Positions 35,579-46,972 of a stretch of DNA of 64,000 nucleotides are shown here, piece by piece. The stretch spans positions 186,001 to 250,000 of the forward strand of contig NZ_RFFL01000002.1 of assembly GCF_003696285.1 (NCBI RefSeq), read 5' to 3'. Both the position numbers and the translations under genes were made by a program. This stretch comes from Stutzerimonas nitrititolerans (GTDB lineage Bacteria; Pseudomonadota; Gammaproteobacteria; Pseudomonadales; Pseudomonadaceae). A model generated the notes under the pieces. That model ran no database searches, was not told the DNA's origin, and was given only the letters and a program-made list of their open reading frames with translations. Each line of letters begins with the position of its first letter. Position 1 is the first letter of the stretch.

Positions 35579-37381
35579 ATGTCCGAAACGCTGCTTTGCC
35601 CACGCAATCTCGCCTTCGAACTCTACGAAGTGCTCGACGCCGAGGCGCTGACCCGCCGCGCGCGCTTCGCCGATCACAGCCGCGAAACCTTCGATGCGGC
35701 CCTGGGTACCGCCCGCCAGATCGCGCAGAAGTACTTCGCCCCGCACAACCGCACGTCCGACGAGCATGAACCGCTCTACCAGAACGGCGAGGCGGTGCTG
35801 ATTCCCGAGGTCAAACCGGCGGTGGATGCCTTCATCGAGGCCGGCTTCCACAACGCCCAGCGCAGCTTCGAGGATGGCGGCATGCAGCTGCCGAACCTGT
35901 TGTCGCGGGCCTGCTTCGCGCATTTCCAGTCAGCCAACATCGCCACCAGTTCCTACCCGATGCTGACCATGGGCGCGGCGCACCTGATCGAGACCTTCGG
36001 CAGCGACGACCAGAAGCAGCGCTTCCTGCAGCCGATGATCGAGGGGCGCTACTTCGGCACCATGGCGCTCACCGAACCCCATGCCGGTTCCTCGCTGTCG
36101 GATATCCGCACCCGCGCCGAGCCGGCCGGCGACGGCAGCTATCGGCTGAAAGGCAACAAGATCTTCATTTCCGGCGGCGACCATCCGCTCTCGGAGAACA
36201 TCGTGCACATGGTGCTGGCCAAGCTGCCGGACGCGCCGCCCGGGGTGAAGGGCATCAGTCTGTTCATCGTGCCGAAATTCCTGATCAACGATGACGGCAG
36301 TCTCGGCCCGCGCAACGACGTGCTGCTGGCCGGGCTGTTCCACAAGATGGGCTGGCGCGGCACCACCAGTACGGCGCTGAACTTCGGCGATAACGGCAAC
36401 TGCGTGGGTTATCTCGTGGGCGAGCCGCACAAGGGCCTGGCCTACATGTTCCAGATGATGAACGAGGCGCGCATCGGCGTCGGCATGGGCGCAATCATGC
36501 TCGGCTATGCCGGTTACCTCTACTCGCTGAACTATGCCCGCGAACGTCCCCAGGGACGCCTGCCCGATGGCAAGGACCCGGCCTCGGCGCAGGTGCCGAT
36601 CATCGAGCACACCGACGTCAAGCGCATGCTGCTGATGCAGAAGGCTTATGTCGAAGGTGCCTTCGATCTCGGCCTCTATTCGGCGCGGCTGGTGGACGAC
36701 CAGCACACCGCCACAAACGAGGAGGAACGCCGTAATGCCGGCGAACTGCTGGACCTGCTCACGCCCATCGTGAAGTCCTGGCCCTCGGAGTTCTGCCTCA
36801 AGGCCAACGAACTGGCGATCCAGATTCTCGGCGGCCACGGCTACACCCGCGAATACCCGGTGGAGCAGTTCTACCGCGACAACCGCCTCAACCCGATCCA
36901 CGAAGGCACCCACGGCATCCAGTCGCTGGACCTGCTGGGCCGCAAGCTGATGCAGAACAATGGCGCCGGCTTGCAGCAGCTGCTCGGGCTGATCCAGGAT
37001 TGCTGCCAGCGGGCGGCCGCCCACGAAGCCCTGGCCCCGCTGCGTCAGCCCCTGGAGCAGCATGTTGCGCAGCTGACCCGCGTGACGCAGGCGCTGCTCG
37101 GCGACCTGATGGCCGGCAAGATCAACCAGGCCCTGGCCAACTCGGCGCTCTACCTGAAGGTATTCGGTCATGCCGTGATCGGCTGGCGCTGGCTGGAGCA
37201 GGCGTTGCGCGCCGAACACGGGCTGACCGACGGCAACCCCGCCGACGCCGACTTCTATCGCGGCAAGCTGCAGGCGGCACGCTACTTCCTGACCTGGGAA
37301 GTACTGGGCTGCCAGCCCGAATTGACCCTGCTGGAAGCGCGCGACGATACCTGCCTGAACATGCAGGAAGGCTGGTTCTGA
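35579..37381 (+). CDS. Acyl-CoA dehydrogenase (large, FadE-related, with C-terminal extension)
   Basis: 600 residues. The central acyl-CoA dehydrogenase fold shows ALTEPHAGSSLSDIRTRA (FAD and substrate site), GNKIFISGGDHPL, MGWRGTTSTALNF, MNEARIGVGMG and QILGGHGYTREYPVEQFYRD. The catalytic glutamate is expected in IHEGTHGIQSLDL. The roughly 130-residue C-terminal extension is typical of the DmdC-like acyl-CoA dehydrogenase group (PA5020-type). It catalyses alpha-beta desaturation of an acyl-CoA; the chain length or substrate is unknown. The ATG at 35579 has CGGAGG 8 bp upstream. It ends with a strong terminator. Confidence 0.92.
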   Translation: MSETLLCPRNLAFELYEVLDAEALTRRARFADHSRETFDAALGTARQIAQKYFAPHNRTSDEHEPLYQNGEAVLIPEVKPAVDAFIEAGFHNAQRSFEDGGMQLPNLLSRACFAHFQSANIATSSYPMLTMGAAHLIETFGSDDQKQRFLQPMIEGRYFGTMALTEPHAGSSLSDIRTRAEPAGDGSYRLKGNKIFISGGDHPLSENIVHMVLAKLPDAPPGVKGISLFIVPKFLINDDGSLGPRNDVLLAGLFHKMGWRGTTSTALNFGDNGNCVGYLVGEPHKGLAYMFQMMNEARIGVGMGAIMLGYAGYLYSLNYARERPQGRLPDGKDPASAQVPIIEHTDVKRMLLMQKAYVEGAFDLGLYSARLVDDQHTATNEEERRNAGELLDLLTPIVKSWPSEFCLKANELAIQILGGHGYTREYPVEQFYRDNRLNPIHEGTHGIQSLDLLGRKLMQNNGAGLQQLLGLIQDCCQRAAAHEALAPLRQPLEQHVAQLTRVTQALLGDLMAGKINQALANSALYLKVFGHAVIGWRWLEQALRAEHGLTDGNPADADFYRGKLQAARYFLTWEVLGCQPELTLLEARDDTCLNMQEGWF

Positions 37382-37405
37382 ACGGGTGATAACCCCTCTG
37401 CGCCG

Positions 37406-37432
37406 ACGCCCCGAACCTCGGGGCGTTTTTTT
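37406..37432 (+). terminator. Rho-independent terminator after the acyl-CoA dehydrogenase gene
   Basis: ACGCCCCGA / TCGGGGCGT is a 9-bp perfect stem with an ACC loop and a run of seven T. The T tail overlaps the -35 hexamer of the next promoter. Confidence 0.95.
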
Positions 37433-37461
37433 GACAGACCGTCAAGCCCTCAGGTTAGAAT
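37431..37461 (+). promoter_or_regulatory. Candidate promoter of the antiporter gene
   Basis: TTGACA (37431-37436) and TAGAAT (37456-37461) are spaced 19 bp (18 bp if TTAGAA is used). TTGAC-N5-GTCAA (37431-37445) is also an inverted repeat over the -35 and could be an operator. Confidence 0.5.
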
Positions 37462-37516
37462 CACTGGCATGTCACATGCATGCCGCATGATCTGACTTAC
37501 TGGATAGGAGCTGGGT

Positions 37517-39262
37517 TTGGACGTTGGCAACATCAATCACCTGTTTTTCATCGGTGGCGTGTTAGTTGCCGCAAGCATCCTCATGAGCTCCATCTCGGCC
37601 CGTCTCGGCGTGCCTATCCTGGTGATTTTCCTCGCGGTCGGCATGCTCGCGGGCGTCGACGGCATCGGCGGCATCGTCTTCGAGGATTACAAGCTCGCCT
37701 TCGTCATCAGCAACCTGGCACTGGCGGTCATTCTGCTCGACGGCGGCATGCGAACACGCAAGTCCACCTTCCGCGTGGCGCTCTGGCCATCGATGTCACT
37801 GGCCACCTTCGGCGTGGCGATCACCGCCGGCCTGACCGGGGTGGCAGCCGCCTGGCTGTTCGACCTGCGCCTGATCGAAGGGCTGCTGATCGGTGCCATC
37901 GTCGGTTCCACCGATGCCGCGGTGGTATTCAACATGCTCAACGGAAAGGGGCTGAACGAACGTGTCGGCCCCACGCTGGAGATCGAATCGGGCAGCAACG
38001 ACCCGATGGCGATGTTCCTCACCGTCACCCTGATCAGCATGATCGCCTCGGGCGAGACGTCCTTCACCTGGATGGTGCTGGTGAGCCTGGTACAACAGTT
38101 CGCCATCGGTATCGCGCTGGGCCTTGGCGGCGGCTGGCTGCTGTTGAAGTTGGTCAACCGGCTCGCGGTGGCCGATGGCCTCTATCCGCTCCTGGCAGTA
38201 GCCGGCGGCATCATGATCTATGCGCTCTCCGGCGCGGTCGGCGGGAGCAGCATCATCGCCGTCTACGTCTGCGGCCTGATGCTGGGCAACAACCCCATTC
38301 GCAACCGCCATGGCATCCTGCACATGTTCGATGGCCTGGCCTGGCTCAGCCAGATCGGCATGTTCCTGGTGCTGGGCCTGCTGCTGACTCCCAGCGAGCT
38401 GTTGCCGATCGCCATACCGGCGCTGCTGCTGTCGGCCTGGATGATTTTGTTCGCACGTCCGCTATCGGTGTTCATCGGGCTGCTGCCGTTCAAGAGCTTC
38501 AACCTGCGTGAGCGCATGTTCATCTCCTGGATCGGCCTGCGCGGCGCGGTGCCGGTGATCCTCGCGGTGTTTCCGCTGGTAGCCGGCCTGGACAATGCCC
38601 AGCTGTTCTTCAACGTGGCGTTCTTCATCGTCCTGGTTTCGCTGCTGCTGCAGGGCACCACCCTGACCTGGGCGGCCAAGAAGGCCAAGGTGGAAGTCCC
38701 TCCTTCGCCATCGCCGATTTCTCGTACCGGGCTGCAGATTCACCCCACGAGCCAGTGGGAAATCTTCGTTTACCGTCTGAGCGCCAGCAAATGGTGCGTC
38801 GGCGCGGCGTTGCGCGAGCTGAACATGCCGGAAGGTACGCGCATCGCTGCCCTGTTCCGCGGCAAGGCGTTGCTCCATCCATCCGGCAGCACACGTCTGC
38901 AGGTCGATGACGTTCTCTGCGTGATCGGCCATGAAGAAGACCTTCCGGCACTTGGCAAGCTCTTCAGCCAGGCACCGCAACGGGGCCGCGACATGCGCTT
39001 TTTCGGCGACTTCATCCTGGAGAGCGAAGCCGAACTCAGCGCCCTCGCCGCGCTCTATGGACTCAAGCTGGGCGATGTCGACGGTCATCAGCCGATCGGC
39101 CCCTTCATCGCGGCAAAAGTCGGCGGCAGCCCGGTGGTCGGCGACCAGGTCGAATGGGCTGGCCTGACCTGGACCATCGCCGCCATGGAAGGTGGTCAAG
39201 TGCTCAAAGTGGGCCTGAAGTTTCCCGATGGCAGCAAACCTGGCGCGGCCTTCGTGCTCTAG
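37517..39262 (+). CDS. nhaP2: NhaP2/CvrA-type K+(Na+)/H+ antiporter
   Basis: 581 residues. There are about 12-13 membrane helices in the first 390 residues (CPA1 fold, with [16 protein letters not shown] and [14 protein letters not shown] containing the ion-site acidic residues). A cytoplasmic TrkA-C domain follows (about 400-480, including LREL and [14 protein letters not shown]), then a CorC/HlyC-like C-terminal domain ([19 protein letters not shown]). It exchanges cytoplasmic K+ or Na+ for protons, controlled by nucleotide or ion binding at TrkA-C. It starts with a TTG at 37517, with ATAGGAG upstream. It is the PA5021 counterpart by synteny. Confidence 0.92.
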   Translation: MDVGNINHLFFIGGVLVAASILMSSISARLGVPILVIFLAVGMLAGVDGIGGIVFEDYKLAFVISNLALAVILLDGGMRTRKSTFRVALWPSMSLATFGVAITAGLTGVAAAWLFDLRLIEGLLIGAIVGSTDAAVVFNMLNGKGLNERVGPTLEIESGSNDPMAMFLTVTLISMIASGETSFTWMVLVSLVQQFAIGIALGLGGGWLLLKLVNRLAVADGLYPLLAVAGGIMIYALSGAVGGSSIIAVYVCGLMLGNNPIRNRHGILHMFDGLAWLSQIGMFLVLGLLLTPSELLPIAIPALLLSAWMILFARPLSVFIGLLPFKSFNLRERMFISWIGLRGAVPVILAVFPLVAGLDNAQLFFNVAFFIVLVSLLLQGTTLTWAAKKAKVEVPPSPSPISRTGLQIHPTSQWEIFVYRLSASKWCVGAALRELNMPEGTRIAALFRGKALLHPSGSTRLQVDDVLCVIGHEEDLPALGKLFSQAPQRGRDMRFFGDFILESEAELSALAALYGLKLGDVDGHQPIGPFIAAKVGGSPVVGDQVEWAGLTWTIAAMEGGQVLKVGLKFPDGSKPGAAFVL

Positions 39263-39311
39263 TAAACCACCAGTGAACCACCCGGAATTTCAGCCAGGTG
39301 TGACTGCCCCG

Positions 39312-39348
39312 AGGGCGAATCCATACATCCGTCGTGTGGACTCGCCCT
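39312..39348. other. Hairpin between the antiporter and mscK-type genes
   Basis: AGGGCGA / TCGCCCT arms extended by TCCA/TGGA with one mismatch, 50 bp after the antiporter stop. There is no T-run; it may be a weak terminator. Confidence 0.4.
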
Positions 39349-39402
39349 GACATCCCCTCAACGCTTAGACTCGGCATTCTGTTCATTGCCTGATGCCGTT
39401 TC

Positions 39403-42400
39403 ATGCCTTCTTTGCGTTTCCTCGCTCTGGCCCTCCTGCTGGCCCTCCTTCCCGCACTGCCCAACGCCCATGCCGCGCCGGGGATTGGCGGCCTGATCGG
39501 CGGCTCTTCCCAGGCCTCGGCCAAGGAAGAGCCCCAGAGCAACGCACAACCCAACGCCGATGAGCGCAAACAACGGCTGCTCAGCCAGGCCGAGGAAACC
39601 CGGCAGCGCCTGACCGATCTCAAGGCCGAGCTCGCCAGCGCACCCAAGGAGATCAGCGAAGCCCAGCGTACGCTCTCCAAACTGGTGAGCGAGGACAACA
39701 GCGATCTGTCCGAGCGCCTCTCCAAGCTTTCGGTACCGGTACTGGAGCAACGCCTGGCGGCCCGTGTGGACGAGCTCGCCCTCTGGCAACAGGCGCTCAG
39801 CGCGGCCAACAGCATGCTCATCAGCGCGCAGACCCGGCCCGAGCGCGCCCAGGCCGATATCAGCAAGAACCAGTTGCGCATCGATGAGATCAACGGCCTG
39901 CTGAAAAGCGGTCGGGAAAACAACAAGCCGCTGACGGACGAACGTCGCGCGCTGCTCGAGGCGGAAAAGGCCGCCCTGAATGCTCAGATCGAACTGCGCC
40001 GGCAGGAGCTGGCCGGCAACAGCATGCTGCAGGATCTCGGGCAGAGCCGCCGCGACCTGCTGACCACGCAGATCGCCCGTGCCGAGCAGGAGAGCATCGC
40101 CCTGCAGACGGCAATCAACGACAAGCGCCGCGAGGAGTCCGAGCAGACCGTCGCGGAGTTCTCGGCCAAGGCCGAGAAGGCCGGCTCCGACAAGCTGCTG
40201 CCGGCCGAAAGCGAGGAGAACCGACGCCTTTCCGGCTACCTGCTGCGCGCGACCGAGCGCCTCAACGACCTGACTCAGCGGAATCTGCAGACGCGCCAGC
40301 AACTGGACATCCTCAGCCAGACCGACCAGGCTCTGGAGGAACAGATCGCGGTGCTCGAAGGCAGCCTGCTGCTGTCCAAGGTGCTCTACCAGCAGAAACA
40401 GGCGCTCCCCCAGCTGAGCCTGGACCGCAACCTCGCCGACGAAATCGCCGATATCCGGCTCTACCAGTTCGAGCTGAACCAGCGGCGCGGGCTCAGCGGC
40501 AATGTCGAGGACCATGTCGACAAGCTGCTGTCCAGCCAGCCGGACGCCACGATCACGCCCGAGCTGCGCAATGCCCTGCTGGAGTTGATGCGCACGCGTA
40601 GCGAACTGCTCGACCGGCTCAATCACCAGCTCAACGCGCTGCTCAGCGAATCCATCACACTGCAGCTGAGCCAGAAGCAGCTGCAGAGCAAGGTACGCAC
40701 GCTCAGCGAAACCCTCGACGAGCAGATGTTCTGGATCCCCAGCAACAAGCCGCTGGACCTGAGCTGGTTCAAGAATGCGCCGCTGCTGCTGGAGCGCCAG
40801 CTCAGCGCCATGCCCTGGGCTTCGACGGTACAGGCTCTGGGCGCCGGGCTGCTGGAACGACCGCTGTTCTTCCTGCCGCTGTTCCTGGTGATTCTCGCGC
40901 TGCTCTGGTGGCGTCGGGCAATCAACGCCAAGCTCGAGCGGCTCAGCGGCGAGGTGGGGCATTTCCGCCACGACAGTCAGCTGCACACGCCGTTGGCGTT
41001 GCTGCTGAACCTGTTGCTGGCGCTGCCCGGCACCCTGTTTCTGGCCCTGTGCGGCTACCTGCTACAGATGGACGGCCGGGGGCAGAACGTCGCGCTGGGC
41101 GTGGCCTTCTACCAGATGGCACAGGCCTGGCTGGTGTTCTACACCGCCTACCGCATGCTGTCGCCGAACCGCGTGGCCGAGGTCCACTTCGGCTGGCTCA
41201 AGCCGCAGGTGGCATTCCTGCGCAACGAGATCAGACGCCTGGGTCTCGTCGTCCTGGCGCTGGTCGCCGTGGTGGCGGTCGCCGAGCATCAGCCGGCCAG
41301 CCTGGTCGACGACGTGCTCGGCATCGCGGTGGTGCTGACCTGCTACGCCATGATGAGCTGGCGCCTGACCCGCCTGCTGCTCAAGGGGCCGGCGAGCCAG
41401 AACGCGCCGCCGGTGCGGCGCTTCATCGGCTTGCTGTTCAGCCTGTTGCCGCTGGCGCTGATCGTGGTGGTCGGCCTGGGCTACTACTACACCGCGCTGA
41501 AACTCACCGGCCGCCTGATCGACACCCTTTATCTGCTGATGGCCTGGGTCGCCATCGAGGCGACTCTGATCCGTGGTCTGACGGTTGCCGCCAGGCGGCT
41601 GGCCTATCAGCGCGCGCAGGCCAAACGCGAGGCGCAGACGGATGACAGCGGCGACGAGGCCCCCGGCGAGCCGGAGCTGGACATCGAACAGGTCAACCAG
41701 CAGTCGCTGCGCCTGACGCGCATGGCGATGTTCGGCCTGTTCTTTCTGGTGCTCTACTGGGTCTGGGCCGACCTGATCAGCGTGGTGTCGTACCTGGATA
41801 ACGTCACCCTGTACGAATTCGTCTCCGGCGATGCCGAATCGGCCATCACGCTCAACAGTTTGCTCGGCGCCCTGCTGACCATCGCCATCACCTTCGCCTT
41901 GGCGCGCAACCTGCCGGGCCTGCTCGAAGTCACGGTGCTGTCGCGCCTGCACCTGGCGCCGGGCAGCGCCTACGCCATCGGCACGCTGCTGTCCTACACG
42001 CTGGTCGGCACCGGTATCGTCTCGATGCTGTCGACACTCGGCGTGAGCTGGGACAAGCTGCAGTGGCTGGTGGCCGCGCTGTCGGTGGGGCTGGGCTTCG
42101 GCCTGCAGGAGATCTTCGCCAACTTCGTCTCCGGCCTGATCATCCTCTTCGAAAAGCCGGTGCGCATCGGCGACGTGGTGACCATTGGCAACCTGTCCGG
42201 CACCGTCAGCCGCATCCGCATCCGCGCCACCACCATCACCGACTTCGATCACAAGGAAATCATCGTCCCAAACAAGACCTTCGTCACCGACCAGTTGCTC
42301 AATTGGTCGCTGAGCGACACCGTGACCCGGGTGACCATCCGCATCGGCGTGGAATTCGGCTCCGACCTGGAGCAGGTGCGCGCGCTGCTGTTCCAGGCCG

Positions 42401-42678
42401 CCCGGGAAAACCCGCGGGTGCTCAAGGACCCGGAGCCGCAGGTATTCTTCCTCAACTTCGGCGACAGCCGCCTGGAACACGAACTGCGCCTGCACGTGCG
42501 CGACCTGGCCGACCGCAATCCGGTGATCGACGAGATCAACCGGCGCCTCGACTCGGAGTTCCGCGAGCACGGCATCACCATCGCCTTCCGCCAGCTGGAT
42601 GTGCACCTGAAGAACCGCAACGGCCAGGAGCTGCGCCTGGATCGATCCGAGGCCTGCGCCACCGACGGTCAGGCCTGA
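39403..42678 (+). CDS. mscK: MscK/KefA-type large mechanosensitive channel
   Basis: 1091 residues. A signal peptide (MPSLRFLALALLLALLPALP, in part) is followed by a periplasmic coiled-coil-rich region to about residue 460, then about ten membrane helices. The C-terminal MscS core is VGLGFGLQEIFANFVSGLI for the pore helix, EKPVRIGDVVTIGNLSGTV and IIVPNKTFVTDQLLNW for the beta domain. It opens on membrane tension to release solutes during osmotic downshock; E. coli MscK is K+-modulated. The length matches MscK (1120) rather than short MscS (286). The ATG at 39403 has no strong ribosome site. Synteny is with PA5022, next to the antiporter, a plausible osmo-adaptation pairing. Confidence 0.93.
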   Translation: MPSLRFLALALLLALLPALPNAHAAPGIGGLIGGSSQASAKEEPQSNAQPNADERKQRLLSQAEETRQRLTDLKAELASAPKEISEAQRTLSKLVSEDNSDLSERLSKLSVPVLEQRLAARVDELALWQQALSAANSMLISAQTRPERAQADISKNQLRIDEINGLLKSGRENNKPLTDERRALLEAEKAALNAQIELRRQELAGNSMLQDLGQSRRDLLTTQIARAEQESIALQTAINDKRREESEQTVAEFSAKAEKAGSDKLLPAESEENRRLSGYLLRATERLNDLTQRNLQTRQQLDILSQTDQALEEQIAVLEGSLLLSKVLYQQKQALPQLSLDRNLADEIADIRLYQFELNQRRGLSGNVEDHVDKLLSSQPDATITPELRNALLELMRTRSELLDRLNHQLNALLSESITLQLSQKQLQSKVRTLSETLDEQMFWIPSNKPLDLSWFKNAPLLLERQLSAMPWASTVQALGAGLLERPLFFLPLFLVILALLWWRRAINAKLERLSGEVGHFRHDSQLHTPLALLLNLLLALPGTLFLALCGYLLQMDGRGQNVALGVAFYQMAQAWLVFYTAYRMLSPNRVAEVHFGWLKPQVAFLRNEIRRLGLVVLALVAVVAVAEHQPASLVDDVLGIAVVLTCYAMMSWRLTRLLLKGPASQNAPPVRRFIGLLFSLLPLALIVVVGLGYYYTALKLTGRLIDTLYLLMAWVAIEATLIRGLTVAARRLAYQRAQAKREAQTDDSGDEAPGEPELDIEQVNQQSLRLTRMAMFGLFFLVLYWVWADLISVVSYLDNVTLYEFVSGDAESAITLNSLLGALLTIAITFALARNLPGLLEVTVLSRLHLAPGSAYAIGTLLSYTLVGTGIVSMLSTLGVSWDKLQWLVAALSVGLGFGLQEIFANFVSGLIILFEKPVRIGDVVTIGNLSGTVSRIRIRATTITDFDHKEIIVPNKTFVTDQLLNWSLSDTVTRVTIRIGVEFGSDLEQVRALLFQAARENPRVLKDPEPQVFFLNFGDSRLEHELRLHVRDLADRNPVIDEINRRLDSEFREHGITIAFRQLDVHLKNRNGQELRLDRSEACATDGQA

Positions 42679-42715
42679 GGAACGGTGCGCCAGCCCCTGA
42701 CCTCCATTTTTCACC

Positions 42716-42747
42716 GATGGTGCCCATGCTCCTGCGTGGGCACCATC
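42716..42747. repeat. REP-like hairpin, GGTGCCCA family
   Basis: GATGGTGCCCA / TGGGCACCATC is an 11-bp perfect stem with a 10-base loop, 38 bp after the mscK-type gene. It belongs to the same family as the cluster at 56176-56296. It may also serve as a transcript end. Confidence 0.8.
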
Positions 42748-42767
42748 GAAGGTCGCCAGCGTCCTGA

Positions 42768-44342
<1,575 letters not shown>

Positions 44343-44360
44343 GGACGCCGGCGCTCACGC

Positions 44361-45545
44361 CTACAAGGGCAGCGTGACCCGAAACAACGCGCCCTCGCCT
44401 TCCCGGCTTTCGACCTGGATGCATCCGCCGTGGGCCTTGACGATCTGTTCGGCGATGAACAGGCCCAGGCCCAGACCGGCGCTGCTTTCGCTGCCTTCGG
44501 CGCGTTCGAACTGGTGGAAGATCCGCTCCAGACTTTTCTGGCTGATGCCGATGCCATGGTCCCGCACTTCGATGCAGGCGGCGTCCGGTCGGGATGAAAC
44601 CCGGATCTGCACCGGCTTGCCCGCGCCGTAGCGCATGGCGTTGGTGAGCAGGTTGACCAGCACCTGCTCTACGCGGAAGGCGTCCCAGACGCCGACGATG
44701 GTCTCTGCGCAGAGGTATTCGAGCGCACAGCCGGCGGCCTCCATCTGAGCGGCGAAATCGTCCACCACGCCGCCGACCAGTTGCCCCAGATCCACCCGCG
44801 AGGTGCGGATCGACAGCTTGCCGGTGCGGATGCGCGAGACGTCGAGCATGTCGTCGATCAGGCGGATCAGGCTCTGTATCTGCCGCTCATCCCGGTTCAC
44901 CATGGCGTGCAGCCGATCATGCTCGAAGGCGGCAAAGTTGTTGCGGCTCAGCTGCAGCTTGCGCAATTGCACTTCGAGTATCAGCGTGTTGAGCGGCGTC
45001 TTCAGTTCGTGGGAAACCACCGACATGAAGTCGTCGCGCATGCGCACCGCCTCCTCCAGCTCGGCCTTGGTGCTGCGCAGCTCATCGAGCAGCACCTCCT
45101 GCTCGCGCCGGCTCCTTTCCAGCGCTTCCACCTGGCGCGCCATGCGCTTGCTGTTGCGATACAGGTCGACGAACACGCTGACCTTGCTGCGCACCGCGTG
45201 GATGTCCAGCGGCTTCTGCATGAAGTCCACGGCGCCGGTTTCATAGCCCTTGAAGGCGTAGTTGAGTTCGCGCCCGGCGGCGCTGACGAAGACGATGGGG
45301 ATCTGCTTGGTGCGCTCGGAACCGCGCATCAGTTCGGCCAGCTGAAAACCGTCCATGCCGGGCATCTGCACGTCGAGGATGGCCAGCGCGAACTCATGGC
45401 ACAGCAGCAGTTCCAGCGCCTGTTCCGCCGACTCCGCGCGATGGACCCGGATGTTCGGCGCCTGCAACAGGGCTTCCAGGGCCAGTAGGTTTTCCGGCAG
45501 ATCATCGACGATCAGCAGATTCGCTTCATCGGTTTGATCGGGCAT
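44361..45545 (-). CDS. REC-histidine kinase (receiver fused to HisKA-HATPase)
   Basis: 394 residues. The N-terminal receiver (about 9-125) has ANLLIVDDLPENLLALE and the phosphoacceptor in LAILDVQMPGMDG. A short coiled coil follows (about 130-175), then HisKA with the phospho-histidine in FMSVVSHELKTPLNT and HATPase_c with NLLTNAMRYG and GLGLGLFIAEQIVKAHGG. It has no membrane segment, so it is cytosolic. The ATG at 45545 is 8 bp after the cheB stop. It is the last gene of the hybrid kinase-cheR-cheB operon and may receive phosphate from, or integrate signals with, the large kinase. The output is unknown. Confidence 0.92.
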   Translation of the reverse strand: MPDQTDEANLLIVDDLPENLLALEALLQAPNIRVHRAESAEQALELLLCHEFALAILDVQMPGMDGFQLAELMRGSERTKQIPIVFVSAAGRELNYAFKGYETGAVDFMQKPLDIHAVRSKVSVFVDLYRNSKRMARQVEALERSRREQEVLLDELRSTKAELEEAVRMRDDFMSVVSHELKTPLNTLILEVQLRKLQLSRNNFAAFEHDRLHAMVNRDERQIQSLIRLIDDMLDVSRIRTGKLSIRTSRVDLGQLVGGVVDDFAAQMEAAGCALEYLCAETIVGVWDAFRVEQVLVNLLTNAMRYGAGKPVQIRVSSRPDAACIEVRDHGIGISQKSLERIFHQFERAEGSESSAGLGLGLFIAEQIVKAHGGCIQVESREGEGALFRVTLPL

Positions 45546-45553
45546 GGATCGGG

Positions 45554-46156
45554 TCACTCCATTTCTCGCAACAATCGGTGGATGTCGCGCAGAGGCAAAA
45601 TATAGTCCGGGGTAATACGTTGCAGGGCCGCCAGCGGCATGCTCGCCACCTCGGCCTCCTGCGGGTCCTGCACCACCGTCAGGCCGCCGGCGCGCTGAAT
45701 GGCTTGCAGGCCTGCCGCACCATCCTCGTTGGCACCGGTCAGGAGGATGCCCGCCACGCGCGGGCCCCAGGCGTCGGCCGCCGACTCGAACAGCACATCG
45801 ATGGAAGGCCGCGAGAAATGCACGGCATCGTCCTGGCTCAACGAGAGGCTGCAATCCTGTTCCACCAGCAAGTGGTAGCCTGGAACGGCGAAATACAGCG
45901 TGCCCGCGACGATCGACTCCTTGTCTTCGGCTTCCTTCACGCGCAGCGCCGTCTTGCGCTGGAAGATTTCCACCAGTTGCGTCGGGCCGTGGGCCGGCAC
46001 GTGCTGGACGACCAGCAAGGGCGACCGCCGGTCAGCCGCGAGGCCGTCCACCAGAACCCCCAGGGCCGCCAGGCCGCCTGCGGAGGTGCCGACTACCACC
46101 GCCTCGATCGGCGGCGCGCGTCGCGAGAGCGACGTTGCAGGCTGGACGCTTTTCAT
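45554..46156 (-). CDS. Receiver-less CheB-type protein-glutamate methylesterase
   Basis: 200 residues, only the CheB catalytic domain. The triad is S in VVVGTSAGGLAAL, H in VVQHVPAHGPTQL and D in ILLTGANEDGAAGL. Chemotaxis CheB normally has an N-terminal receiver, absent here. I start at the ATG 46156, which overlaps the cheR TGA (ATGA); a longer open frame to 46264 is inside cheR. The pair with cheR suggests reversible methylation of a non-chemoreceptor target, possibly the neighbouring kinase (inference). Confidence 0.9.
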   Translation of the reverse strand: MKSVQPATSLSRRAPPIEAVVVGTSAGGLAALGVLVDGLAADRRSPLLVVQHVPAHGPTQLVEIFQRKTALRVKEAEDKESIVAGTLYFAVPGYHLLVEQDCSLSLSQDDAVHFSRPSIDVLFESAADAWGPRVAGILLTGANEDGAAGLQAIQRAGGLTVVQDPQEAEVASMPLAALQRITPDYILPLRDIHRLLREME

Positions 46157-46971
46157 AGCTTGCGAAAGATCCTTTCCTGCTTGTCGAAGGCTTCGTACTG
46201 GTTGGCATAGCCGGAAAACTCCACCGTTTCCCTGCTGCCCAGCCCGAGGAAACCACGGTGGCACAAGGATTCGTGAAAGAGCCCGAAGGCGCGGTCCTGC
46301 AACGGCTTGTTGAAATAGATCAGAACGTTGCGACAGGAAATCAGCTGCGTCTCGGCAAATACGCTGTCGGTCGCCAGGCTGTGGTCGGCGAAGGTGACGT
46401 GGTCCTTCAGCGACTTGTCCATGATCGCCGAGTCGTAAGCAGCGGTGTAATAGTCCGAGAAGCTGCGCTTGCCGCCGGCTCGCTGGTAGTTCTCGGTGTA
46501 CTGCTGCAGATCGTCGATGCCGAAGATGCCCTGCCGGGCCTGCTCCAGCGAGCGCGGATTGATATCGGTGGCGTAGAGGATCGAACGCTCCAGCAGGCCT
46601 TCCTCGCGCAGCAGAATGGCCAGCGAGTAGACCTCTTCACCCGTGCTGCAACCGGCCACCCAGATCTTCAGCGAAGGATAGGTCCGCAGCACCGGCACCA
46701 CCTGTTCACGCAACGCCAGGTAGTAGCTGGGGTCGCGAAACATCTCGCTGACGGGGATGGTGAGGTACTGCAGCAGCTCCATGAAAACCTGCGGATCGTA
46801 GAGAATCTTGTGCTGCAGTTCGGAAATGCCCTCGCATTGCAGTTGCCGCAGCGCCAGCAGCACGCGGCGCTTGAGCGACGCGGCGCTGTAGCCGCGAAAA
46901 TCGTAGCCGTAGCGCAGGTAGATCGCCTCGATCAGCAGCTTGAGCTCGATCTGCTGGCTTCGATCGGCCAT
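46153..46971 (-). CDS. CheR-type protein-glutamate O-methyltransferase
   Basis: 272 residues. The N-terminal helical domain (KLLIEAIYLRYGYDFRGY, typical of CheR) and the SAM-binding domain KIWVAGCSTGEEVYSLAILL are both present, followed by YATDINPRSLEQA and LISCRNVLIYF. There are no TPR repeats and no C-terminal pentapeptide-binding features that I can recognise. The ATG at 46971 begins 1 bp after the stop of the large kinase gene. It is not next to flagellar or che genes. Confidence 0.93.
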   Translation of the reverse strand: MADRSQQIELKLLIEAIYLRYGYDFRGYSAASLKRRVLLALRQLQCEGISELQHKILYDPQVFMELLQYLTIPVSEMFRDPSYYLALREQVVPVLRTYPSLKIWVAGCSTGEEVYSLAILLREEGLLERSILYATDINPRSLEQARQGIFGIDDLQQYTENYQRAGGKRSFSDYYTAAYDSAIMDKSLKDHVTFADHSLATDSVFAETQLISCRNVLIYFNKPLQDRAFGLFHESLCHRGFLGLGSRETVEFSGYANQYEAFDKQERIFRKL

Positions 46972-46972
46972 A

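Noticed and set aside
35224-35769. ORF crossing the 272-bp element into the acyl-CoA dehydrogenase gene
   Set aside because: It is a chance open frame. The dehydrogenase has its own strong ribosome site at 35565 and the frame inside the element has no protein-like features.
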